Below are positions 55,813-64,000 of a stretch of 64,000 nucleotides of DNA, piece after piece. How positions within the stretch are numbered: position 1 is the first letter of the stretch; every line of letters starts with the position of its first letter. Below the pieces are notes generated by a model. It was given only the letters and a program-made list of their open reading frames with translations, was not told where the DNA came from and made no database searches. Position numbers and translations under genes: made by a program. Source of the DNA: Aureobasidium sp. EXF-3400 (taxonomy: Eukaryota; Ascomycota; Dothideomycetes; Dothideales; Saccotheciaceae); NCBI GenBank assembly GCA_024195585.1, contig SWBL01000041.1:1-64000 (forward strand), in the 5' to 3' direction.

Positions 55813-56476
55813 GATCAGTGAGTGTCAGGCAAGAGTTTTAGTAACGTCAGATAGCAAGATAGCTTGAGCCATCCCAAGCACACGATACTTGGGCCTAATC
55901 AGGTAAACTCGTGCAGCGGGGGATAAGGTCACGAGTTCGCCTTCCGAGAGGAGTGCTGCAGGTCTCTTTCCGAAAGCTTAGATAAGGACTGGCACACTAT
56001 CGCCACTGCAACGTCCTTTGTATGTGAACCACAAGCCCCTCCATGCGACCATCTATATTTGTATGAAGTTATGTTAGATTGAGGTGTTCGATGCAGAATC
56101 TGGATTGTAGAAAGAGATCTAGTTGAGTTTTTGAGATTCGCCGTCATTCGCTCAGCTTGATCTATCCCAAACAAATGACAGAGCCAAACATCTTCATTCG
56201 TGACAAAACCGACAACATCAAACACCTGGAGCAAAATCAAAATCCATGGAGCATTCCCTGAATCAGGCATATCCAAAATTTCTGTCCTGGTTGCAGCATT
56301 CATACTTGGCCGTCGCTTATGTCCTATAACTTGTCAGCAGGATAACCCTGTCGAGGTCAGGGTTTGCTTGGCATTGCTTCATGACGCTGTAGGATCCACC
56401 TGTCCTTCATCTTTGCCTTGAGTCTTGATAAAGAGTACTTAGTCTCACTATCAGGATTGACTTTCAAGCCTTAACA
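55813..56476. other. Divergent intergenic region, regulator and DUF924 gene
   Basis: 664 bp. No gene or repeat recognised; a minus-strand frame at 55929-56303 has no motif. Confidence 0.45.
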
Positions 56477-57321
56477 ATGACAGAGACAGATCCGCTTAAG
56501 GCCCTGAGAGAGGCTTTTGCTTCGGATGTCTTAAGTTCGGTGCACGACTTCTGGTTCTCTCACCTGTCGGATCCAAGCCACATCATCGTTCCCAGCATCG
56601 AAGACCTCAATGTCTGGTTCGTGGACAAAAGCGACGGATTCGACAACGCTTGTCGGTATGCTTGATCTATCAGGAAGTGACCAAGCTTGCTAGCTTCCGC
56701 AATGCAAAGATTGCCTCAGCTGATGCGAAGCTTTACAGCAAAAGATTCGGCTCAATTCTCGATATCATAATCTCGCAACAAGTAAGCGCAGAACAGATTT
56801 TCACAGCTGCAAAGCCAAGCACAGCGCTGGATTGGATGGCTCTGATCATTCTCCTGGACCAGATGCCGCGGAATTGCTATCGCGGCATGGACGCCGCAAA
56901 AGTGACCCGGATCTTCGATCCTTTGGCTCGTACGATTGCACTCAGAGCGAGGAAGCTAGGTATGCATCAGACACCCGAAGTGCGGTTTCGACTGGGGTAT
57001 AGACTTTGGTTTTCCATGCCCATGGAACATGCAGAAGATCTGGAAATGCAGGATCTCATGGTTGAGGAGCAGAAGCAGAGGTTCAAGGATATGGATTCCT
57101 TGATGCAGGTTAAACTCAACACAGAAGATGATGTTGCATTGCAATGTCGCAGAGTTTTATTACAGAGAAAAGAGGAGTTTGAGGTCTGCAGATCGGTACT
57201 TCAAAAGGCGGTCGATGAGCACTACCATGCGATCAAGAGCTTTGGACGATTTCCTTATAGGAATCTGGCGCTGGGGCGGACTACGACAACGGAGGAGCAA
57301 GAGTTTCTTGATGCGATGTAG
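56477..57321 (+). CDS. DUF924 family protein
   Basis: Two exons, 56477-56655 and about 56694-57321. The proposed intron is only 38 bp (gtatgc to gctag) but keeps frame, joining DGFDNACR to a short basic segment and SKRFGSIL. DUF924 (a TPR-like, all-helical fold of unknown function) is recognised by VHDFWFSHLSDPSH near the start, WFVDKSDGFDNACR, LDWMALIILLDQMPRNCYRGMDAA and the central MEHAEDLEMQD and final RFPYRNLALGRTTTTEEQEFL. Length (about 268 aa) is usual. No catalytic role is established for the family. Neighbours do not suggest one. Confidence 0.8.
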
Positions 57322-58400
57322 CTAGGTCAGTCACAGTGGTGATGCTAATGCTTTCTCCTGGCGCTCAAGACAAATTGTCAAGATGGAATTCTCATACTAT
57401 GGGAAGATAACGACTGTGCGTACATTCTGCAAAAATCTGACCATCCATCGCAAAAGCAGGGTAGTCTTTGGTCGGCTGGAGATTGGGATAGATATTGGTG
57501 TAGTTTTGCACCCGATATGACGTCTCTTGACCAGTGATATCAGTGTTCATGTAGTTCAAGACAACATTTCTGATGGCTGAGGCCGCCTGCGCTGGGACCG
57601 ATCCCTCGGTAAACAGGGTGCTGTCGATGTAGTTCTGCATCGCATCACCGAGGTCGGAGATTTTGAAGCTGACTACATCTGTGTGTCCTTAAAAACAGGC
57701 CATTGATGGACTGCATCGACGGGCACAGGAAATTGCTTGTGAGGTTTTCATATTTGGCTTTCCGATCGCCCTCAAAGTATTGGCATTCTTGTGATATGTG
57801 TGCTAGCTGATGTACAACCTGGAATCACTTCAATTCCCTGCCAGTGAGGTGTTTGCCCTCGGCTGGGAGAAGGAAACCCAGCTCAGTCACATGAGTGGGA
57901 GGTATATCCACAGCAAGTTTGATAAACAGTAGTCTTGGAGTCGCTACCACAGCCCATCCGAAAACAAGGTGATTCTAGAGATTGAAAGATCAGGAGGTTT
58001 GTAAGTGTGGATTGGTAAACTAGAGGTGCGCAGGAGAAGAGTCTATATCCATGAGTGATGCTTACTGCGTAATCTGATTTGGGAGAACTGGAGTGTGGTT
58101 GGTTGCTCCATGCAAGGTATGTCTGGCAAGGGCATCGTGAAGTATGGTAATGAGATTGAAGGTCTATCAGATTTTATGCTTGATTGACGGTCTTAGTTGT
58201 CTTAGTTGTCTTAGTTGTTTGAGCCTGAAGATCATCTTCACCTCACCACAAGCGACGTAAGGCCTCCTGGCGTGGTCCGTTCTGGTGCCGTGGCGGGACA
58301 TCATACGGACGTAAGAAATAGGATGTTGTCTTTGAGCGGCTGGATTCATGACTTCTCGCTTCCACGATGGTCGTAACACTTGTTCACTCTTTCGTCTTCA
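57322..58400. other. Intergenic, one unassigned minus-strand frame and a short tandem repeat
   Basis: A minus-strand frame at 57392-57640 (82 codons) continues upstream in frame to about 57680 (VVSFKISDLGDAMQNYIDS) before a possible splice acceptor. I could not find a first exon, and the sequence matches nothing I recognise. At 58190-58216 the nonamer GTCTTAGTT is repeated three times. Confidence 0.4.
58190..58216. repeat. 9-bp tandem repeat, three copies
   Basis: GTCTTAGTT x3, followed by a partial copy. It is a minisatellite-like stretch in intergenic DNA. Confidence 0.7.
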
Positions 58401-60538
58401 TTAGAACTGTGGTAGGTTACTCATATCCTCCCAATTCATCTCCAGTCCAAAATCCATTCCAAATCCTATGAAAGGATCACCTAACAAGCCATCCTGGCAC
58501 GTCCAGAAGTCCTCCGTATTCGAAGACATCAGACTACCGCTCTCGTACCCAGAATCTACCACGGAGAGCGTATTACTCTTACTCGGACTCGGCATCGTCA
58601 CACTCGCATCTTTGATTCCGCGAGCTCGATCCAGCAACGTCAGAAGTGGTTTTGAAAAGTTTCTCCTCGCAGCATCCGGTGCTTTGTTGGCATTGAGTTT
58701 TTTACTCATGTCCATTGTCACGATATCTAGGACCGCCCACGCCCGATTCGCCGACGGGCTTCGTGGTCGCTTGCACAGCGCCATCAGCAGCCAAGCCATC
58801 GTATGCCATTGCGTGTACTTGCAGCCGAAGAACCAGCCAAAGCGATGGTCTCTGTCTGGCAACTGGTAGGCAATTTCCAGAATGTCGGCTGCATAAGCGA
58901 TGGACTGGTCGTCCTCGGCCTCGTCAAGGGCGTGACGTTGAGCCTCACTGTCTTTACGGATGTTGTAAAGGGTCCTGTAAAGCTTTGTAATGATTAGGCG
59001 TGTGCCCAGCTGACATAGGCGCTGCAGTGGGTCACTGGTGTCCAAGCAAGGGATATAAAGATTCTCATAGCGAGCGATTTGCTGGTTGAGCAGGTCTTCA
59101 ACTTTTCCATCCGTCAAAGGAGGTGTAGCACACTGTCGACGCTTGATCGTTAGACTTGTCTTGGCCATCTCGATCTTGATTAAGCTGACACTCATCTCGG
59201 TGAATGACGTGCGGGGTACGAGTGTCTTGGCAGAAGAGCTGAGTTCCAGGTCACAGTCATTGATATGGAGAGATAGATTTGTGTCTGTAGTCAGGGGTAT
59301 ATGTTGTTCGAGACCACAGTCGAGCGAGATACGATTGTCGAGCTGACAAAGCGTCCACCATGTCCGACGGCGGACTTCTGTCTCTGTGGCAGAGAGAGAG
59401 AAACAAGTACCGTCGCGGTGGAGACCCATGGCTTGAGCTATGTTCATGGCCATTCCAGTCAGCATCCAGCACAGTCGTGTGCTTCGCCCAGGGGCGAACA
59501 CCTGATGCTGATTAGCATTCTGATACATCGTCAAAGAAGTGTAGATGCATACAATGAGTAGAGTAAGAGCTTGCAAGACCATGATATCTTGGGTTGTCAT
59601 CCAACCTGCTTTGGCAAGTGCCTTCTGAAGCCCGTAGTAGAACTTACGAAGCATCAAGTTTCGCTCCACCCTGCAAAGCGCAATACACTCTTCTGGGCTC
59701 ATTGTGTATACGGATCCAAACCGAATGGCAAAACAGAGTGACTCAGCGGAGACATCTATATTGTTTTTGCAAGCCCTTGAGATCAATTTGTCAACAGACG
59801 GCTTGTAGATGACTTTGACCAAGATGTCGGCATGGCGGGTGTAATGATCCCACAGGGCAGCGCTGGTTCTGCTGTCTGGATAATGCGCCCGTAAGTTTTC
59901 TTTGGGGCTCGACATTCCGAGCAGGATACTACTATCCCACTCGTTAGTCGGATGTCCCAGCCTCGCACCCGTTGCATCAACAGCTCCATTGGTTTCAGCT
60001 GCAAGCATTGATCCAAGTTCAGCCACCTACAATTCGTCAGTCGATTCTCCACGCAGCTCAAGACTACCTATGAGAAGCAGAGTAACTGCCATCAAGGGCT
60101 TCTGACCTCGTGCGTCTTATTACCGTCAATATACCTCGACTTCCCATTCGCCATGAGAAGGCTTCCACGGTCCGATGCTTCGACAGCTAACCTGGCCACA
60201 AAATTTCGGTCCTGCATTTCATGCGGCATGACTATGTCATCCTCGTCAGCTCCCTGAGGGTCAACTTTGTCACTAGCGGCCGCCGCAACTGTCGTGGCTG
60301 GTAACAGAGATCGAGGCGTTACGGTCGGGGACTTATACGGTTGAAAGCCATCGCTGGCGTGTCGAAGCTTCTGCGAGTTCCGAGGGCGTCGCGCCGTGTA
60401 CACACATGGTAACCCGGCATCGGCACAGTTGGCGCAACCAGGAGTCACTTTGTCGCATTTTACCTTTCGTGACCGGCGTCTGATGCAAGCGTAAGGATGA
60501 TGACCAGTTGCGGCATTCGATGTATCTACATGAGCCAT
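58401..60538 (-). pseudogene. Zn2Cys6 transcription factor, apparently inactivated
   Basis: The protein starts MAHVDTSNAATGHHPYAC. The zinc cluster reads C18-IRR-RSRKVK-C28-x6-C35-x2-C38-x6-C45. Position 21, which must be Cys, is Arg (codon CGC at 60478-60480 on the minus strand; TGC would restore the pattern). The first exon ends near 60110 (KSRYID), and the only frame-keeping join into the second exon (VAELGSMLAAETN, from 60026) meets TAG at 60027-60029, equivalent to CAG in the original. The remaining 541 codons (58401-60026) are an intact regulatory domain (RLCWMLTGMAMNIAQAMGLH, RRRTWWTLCQLDNRISLDCG) ending in an acidic tail. Two independent defects in one gene suggest a dead regulator. 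It lies between DUF924 and the cupin/polyketide synthase genes. Confidence 0.6.
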
Positions 60539-60823
60539 GGCGAAATTGCAGTCTGGTCGTGACTGAGCACTTGTACAGTGGAGGTGTTGAGCGCTTGCGA
60601 AACTGAACTCCTCTGCCGAGTAGCGCGTCCGACAGAACGTCGAAAACTTGACGAAAATACTCTCAAGAAGGTTTGACGCTATTGAACACGACTGTGTGAG
60701 GGAAAGACAAGATCGATGGTTTTGAAGCAGGGCAATCGATGCAATGGTCACGGAGGGCGCGGTCCAGAGGATGGGGATGATGATAGACTCTGGCCAAAAG
60801 TCGTGACTCTCGGCAGTATCTGC

Positions 60824-61441
60824 TTACGCCCAATATTTTTTCACCAACCTATCCTCCACCCCAAGAATCCTTCCGATGAACGCTAAAACCTTCAACACTG
60901 GCGTCAAAAAGATGCCTCCAAGGCCCGAGGGCCACATGTCTGACATGGCAAACACGATGGCCGAGTACATCAAATTCTTTGGTACACCACCTTCGTGACT
61001 CTTTCCATCCCTTGCAAGGCCATAAATAATGTACAACCCCTTTTCAAATCCTTCTATCGACGGGTGAAGCTTGATGCTCATCTCCACATCTTCATCGCCA
61101 GGGTTGAAGAATTGATGCACCTCCCCCGGCCTCACGGTCACACTTTCCCCTGGCGGCAAGAGGAACTTTCCATGTGTCTTGGTGTAAATGCCCACAGAAC
61201 CCTTGTCGGCCGTAAAGGTCTCGGAGTACGAGCCATGCCAGTGTGCTGCGTTCTGTCCACCTGGTGCCACCGACACCCTCAGCTGTGTGTATGCGCCGTT
61301 GGTCTCGCGTCCATATCTCTCAAAGATGGCCCAGTCTTTTGCTGCCGGTGTCCAGATACGGCGCTTTGTTGGGTCCTTCATACCCGGTGGGATGCAGAAG
61401 ATATCGCTAGGCTTGACGTCGCTCGGAAGTTGGATACCCAT
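60824..61441 (-). CDS. Cupin-domain protein
   Basis: Single exon, 205 aa. A cupin beta-barrel is indicated by the first motif HWHGSYSETFTADKG (two His and one Glu as metal ligands) and the second by VRPGEVHQFFNPGDED (His). The family includes dioxygenases, isomerases and cyclases, and the sequence alone does not choose between them. The C-terminus from about residue 165 (MYSAIVFAMSDMWP, GIFLTPVLKVLAFIGRILG) is hydrophobic and may contact a membrane. It is 561 bp from the non-reducing polyketide synthase on the same strand, so a role in tailoring or cyclisation of its product is possible. No signal peptide. Confidence 0.8.
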   Translation of the reverse strand: MGIQLPSDVKPSDIFCIPPGMKDPTKRRIWTPAAKDWAIFERYGRETNGAYTQLRVSVAPGGQNAAHWHGSYSETFTADKGSVGIYTKTHGKFLLPPGESVTVRPGEVHQFFNPGDEDVEMSIKLHPSIEGFEKGLYIIYGLARDGKSHEGGVPKNLMYSAIVFAMSDMWPSGLGGIFLTPVLKVLAFIGRILGVEDRLVKKYWA

Positions 61442-62002
61442 GGCTCATGTCAAGAGGTGGACTGGACGCTGGGCTGTGGATGGCTGTTTGCGGATTATGT
61501 TCGTGGCTTGTCTGCGAAGTTTAAGTATTCAAGGTGTTTGCTCCAGTCTCATCAACTGAGCAGAGGACTCGCAGGTCAGAAAATGATTCACCGATCTTTG
61601 GCTCGGAGGATGGTTGAGAAACAGCCGATCGGCGCATTCTTCCCTTGCAGTTTGACAATCGCATCGGCGAATTATTGAATCAGCCTGCCTGACCGGTCGC
61701 CTCTGTTTTTTTTGTTGGGAATCAGCGATGGCATGGTGTCCAAGATGCATCCAATGACCTTCACGAACAAAGGCTCGAAATGGTGGCCGTCATTCCTTGC
61801 AATGTTGTGGTTGATGTCCTTAACGAACCTCATGTCTATCTACAGGGTGTAAAATCATGGTGTAAAATCATGGTGTCAAGACTTTCTAAATCTATCACAT
61901 CAAAATCTGGTGCATACCACGACATTCTAATGTCGACCTAAAAAACTCCAGCAAGCGCATTCGCCCAGACCTTTCCTAAAAGATTGATCTAGAAAAATGA
62001 TG
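61442..62002. other. Intergenic; contains a 13-bp tandem duplication
   Basis: 561 bp between cupin gene and polyketide synthase. At 61846-61871 the 13-mer ggtgtaaaatcat occurs twice in tandem, followed by ggtgtc. No gene recognised. Confidence 0.5.
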
Positions 62003-64000
62003 TTAGTTCTGTTCTGGCTGGATATGATGACAATGACTCACATCCGGTTGTCTGAACATTGCGAAGTGATCCGTGTCAATCTGGTGTGTTTCTATATCCC
62101 CAAGCAATGTGGCCCACCCACGAGAGGCAGCCATATCTCCTTGGGCCCACTGCGCTAACGGCGAATACTTTCCAGACGCCAGGCCAGTCTTTGATGAGAT
62201 GAGTACCGTCTTGTGGGGCTTCTGATTACCTGACAGCGGCGCAGGGTGATAGAGGGTCATTGCCTGGAGCGTCTTTTCAAGATGTTGCTTTTGTGAAGTT
62301 GTCATGCGCCCTGTGGAAGGCGACAGACCTGCCTCCATGATCTCCTGCAGGGTTGGTGTGGTTGGGTCTCGCAACGGCTTGGGAACAGCCATGTCGATGA
62401 TAAATAAGGCTTCAACCTGCTCGTGTGTCTTAAGGAGGATAGAAGTGATTTCGTAAGCATAGAGTGCTCCAAGCGAGAAACCACCAAGCATGTACGGGCC
62501 ATCTGATTGCACGGTCTTGATGGCTTCGAGGAAGACAATGCTCATCTCTCTGACGCTGCAGCTATTTCCCGCAGGCGACCTCAGAAAAGGCGATTCGAGT
62601 CCGTAAACACTGACTTGGTCTCCGAGCGAAGGGAGCTGGATGTATCTACTGGGAGAGCCGCTGCCGTCGGGAAGCAGAAACAGTCTTGGACCGTCGCTTG
62701 ACGGAGAACCATGTAATAGAACTACCTTGCCGGATAGTTTTCGTGGGGCTTGAGTCTCAGAATCGCCTCCGACAGGCTCGACCAGATTGCCCACTGGATG
62801 TACTCTGTTTTCGTCGGATATGTCACGTCGTGCAGGAACATAAGACGATTCTCGAGCGGGGACGTGAGAAAGTTCCGGGGGAGCTTCAATCTTTCCACCA
62901 GGATCCTTACTTGCTGCATTGCTAGGGAGAGCTTGCGTTGATTCCGCTACAGTAGTATGCTCCAGGAAGAATGTGGCAGGCAGTTCAACACCACTTTTTT
63001 TTTCGAATGTTGCAATGATTGTGATGGCCATCAAAGAGTCCATTCCAACATCAGCGAACGCTGTCGCCGGATGAAGATCATCTAAGCTGATTCCAATCTC
63101 AGATGCTATAACGGAAAGCAGCACACTACTTAGCTCCGGCTCGTCATGATCACTGACGGAGGATGCCGGAGTGGTAGTGCCTGGCGTTTGCTCGTGGGAT
63201 TTTTGGCCAGACTCCTGGCTCGACCGACTTTCCGGACTTGGTGAGCTGAATCCCGACGAGCCAGTAGCTTCTGGCACTGAAAGACTAGTGACCTTGGTTT
63301 GTGTGGATGCTTTGCTCGTGTGTAATCCACCTTGAGAAAGAATGGAGTTCAACACCAATTTCTTCATCTTCTGGAATCTGATACCTGTAGTGACTTGGAC
63401 GAGCTTCCCTTGACTGTTGAATACGTATGCGGCGCCAGAGAGTATGTTTGGAGCCTCCGTCTCTTGCATACTGACGTAGCTTGTATAGATCTCATCAGCT
63501 TGTAACTCCTCGAGTAGATGCCAGCTATCGAAGCCAGTGGACAGGCATGCGATATCTTCTGCATATTTGAGACCTGCATTCAGTAAAAATCCTGCGAGAT
63601 GTATAGCGCAGTCGATCCAGTAAGGATTGTATATGAAATGACCAGCTCCGGTAGTGTTGGGTAGTTTGACGAGCCCAACGGCGTCCTGACATTGTGAGTC
63701 CACCCATACCTCCTGCAGTCCTTGATACTTGCTATCATACGTCACGAGGTTATCGAAGAGTTTGTAAACTACTGGTTTTAGCATTCGATGTGCTTTTTCA
63801 GTCGCTGACATTTCCTTCAACATCTGGATGCGGTTATTCACAAGGAATGAGGTTTGACTTAGCTCGGAAAACCACTTGCGATGGTCTCTGAAAGTCACCT
63901 TGCAAGAACCATGTTCAGTGCTAATCGCACCTTTATTGGATGAGAAACGCACGAGAGCTGCATCTCCATGCGCAGAGTATGATACTTCGGTCTTGACGAT
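62003..64000 (-). CDS. Non-reducing polyketide synthase, C-terminal part (PT-ACP-TE), continues beyond the window
   Basis: The frame stays open to the right edge, so the 5' part (SAT-KS-MAT expected by family) lies outside. In order: the second half of the product template domain (VVYKLFDNLVTYDSKYQGL, then GHFIYNPYWIDCAIHLAGF with the catalytic Asp), a Ser/Thr/Pro-rich linker (63100-63300), one acyl carrier domain with its phosphopantetheine Ser in ADVGMDSLMAITI (about 63030-63070), a second linker, and a terminal thioesterase/Claisen cyclase. The latter has the nucleophile elbow MLGGFSLGALYAYEI (about 62450-62495) and the His of TDHFAMFRQPDV near the end. The C-terminus is natural. This type makes aromatic polyketides in the cytosol; the product class cannot be told from this part. 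The neighbouring cupin and dead regulator may be cluster members. Confidence 0.88.
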   Translation of the reverse strand: MVKTEVSYSAHGDAALVRFSSNKGAISTEHGSCKVTFRDHRKWFSELSQTSFLVNNRIQMLKEMSATEKAHRMLKPVVYKLFDNLVTYDSKYQGLQEVWVDSQCQDAVGLVKLPNTTGAGHFIYNPYWIDCAIHLAGFLLNAGLKYAEDIACLSTGFDSWHLLEELQADEIYTSYVSMQETEAPNILSGAAYVFNSQGKLVQVTTGIRFQKMKKLVLNSILSQGGLHTSKASTQTKVTSLSVPEATGSSGFSSPSPESRSSQESGQKSHEQTPGTTTPASSVSDHDEPELSSVLLSVIASEIGISLDDLHPATAFADVGMDSLMAITIIATFEKKSGVELPATFFLEHTTVAESTQALPSNAASKDPGGKIEAPPELSHVPARESSYVPARRDISDENRVHPVGNLVEPVGGDSETQAPRKLSGKVVLLHGSPSSDGPRLFLLPDGSGSPSRYIQLPSLGDQVSVYGLESPFLRSPAGNSCSVREMSIVFLEAIKTVQSDGPYMLGGFSLGALYAYEITSILLKTHEQVEALFIIDMAVPKPLRDPTTPTLQEIMEAGLSPSTGRMTTSQKQHLEKTLQAMTLYHPAPLSGNQKPHKTVLISSKTGLASGKYSPLAQWAQGDMAASRGWATLLGDIETHQIDTDHFAMFRQPDVSHCHHIQPEQN

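Noticed and set aside
55929..56303. 124-codon minus-strand frame between the regulator and DUF924 gene
   Set aside because: No motif, and no sign of splicing to neighbours.

Overview
The window is nuclear DNA of a filamentous ascomycete (Pezizomycotina). Genes are interrupted by short introns of about 43-77 bp, mostly GT-AG with a few GC-AG. Zn2Cys6 regulators and DAL5-type MFS carriers are abundant, and there is an AT-rich, TpA-rich tract with CAA-to-TAA type nonsense codons nearby, as expected from RIP. Splice junctions were inferred by hand from reading-frame continuity and family resemblance. No tRNA, rRNA or CRISPR array was seen.

Region 1 (1-4.6 kb) is decayed. It has an AT-rich repeat remnant, then the last ER-KR-ACP portion of a highly reducing polyketide synthase with nonsense and frameshift lesions, then an arrestin-like gene with one in-frame stop.

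Region 2 (5.7-26.5 kb) looks like a catabolic island for an organic acid, perhaps a sugar acid or a lactone. It holds an SMP-30 lactonase, a Zn2Cys6 factor, a D-2-hydroxyacid dehydrogenase, a second Zn2Cys6 factor divergent from an FMN-dependent alpha-hydroxyacid dehydrogenase, an amidohydrolase-2 lactonase-like enzyme, three DAL5-like MFS carriers and an HpcH/HpaI aldolase. Its most striking property is a 15-bp palindrome, TCGG-N7-CCGA, found seven times in 19 kb. Every copy is intergenic and most lie 35-270 bp upstream of a start codon. This is the expected shape of a Zn2Cys6 operator (inverted CGG/CCG), so I propose a local regulon controlled by the factor at 10169-12034, which has a site just upstream of its own start. 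One copy lies in a 120-bp duplicate of that factor's promoter and first codons.

Region 3 (26.8-55.8 kb) is a second oxidative island. It holds three salicylate-hydroxylase-like FAD monooxygenases, a larger flavin monooxygenase, a zinc alcohol dehydrogenase and an aldehyde dehydrogenase whose 3' ends have been fused tail-to-tail by a deletion, an SDR, a dienelactone-hydrolase/SnoaL-like fusion, a hydantoinase/oxoprolinase-DUF917 fusion beside an NCS1 (purine/pyrimidine/hydantoin type) permease, a Ser-rich secreted protein, and Zn2Cys6 factors at both ends.

Region 4 (56-64 kb) has a DUF924 gene, a Zn2Cys6 gene that appears dead (a zinc-binding Cys replaced by Arg and an in-frame TAG), a cupin protein, and the C-terminal PT-ACP-TE part of a non-reducing polyketide synthase that runs off the right edge. 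It is probably the flank of a polyketide cluster lying beyond the window.
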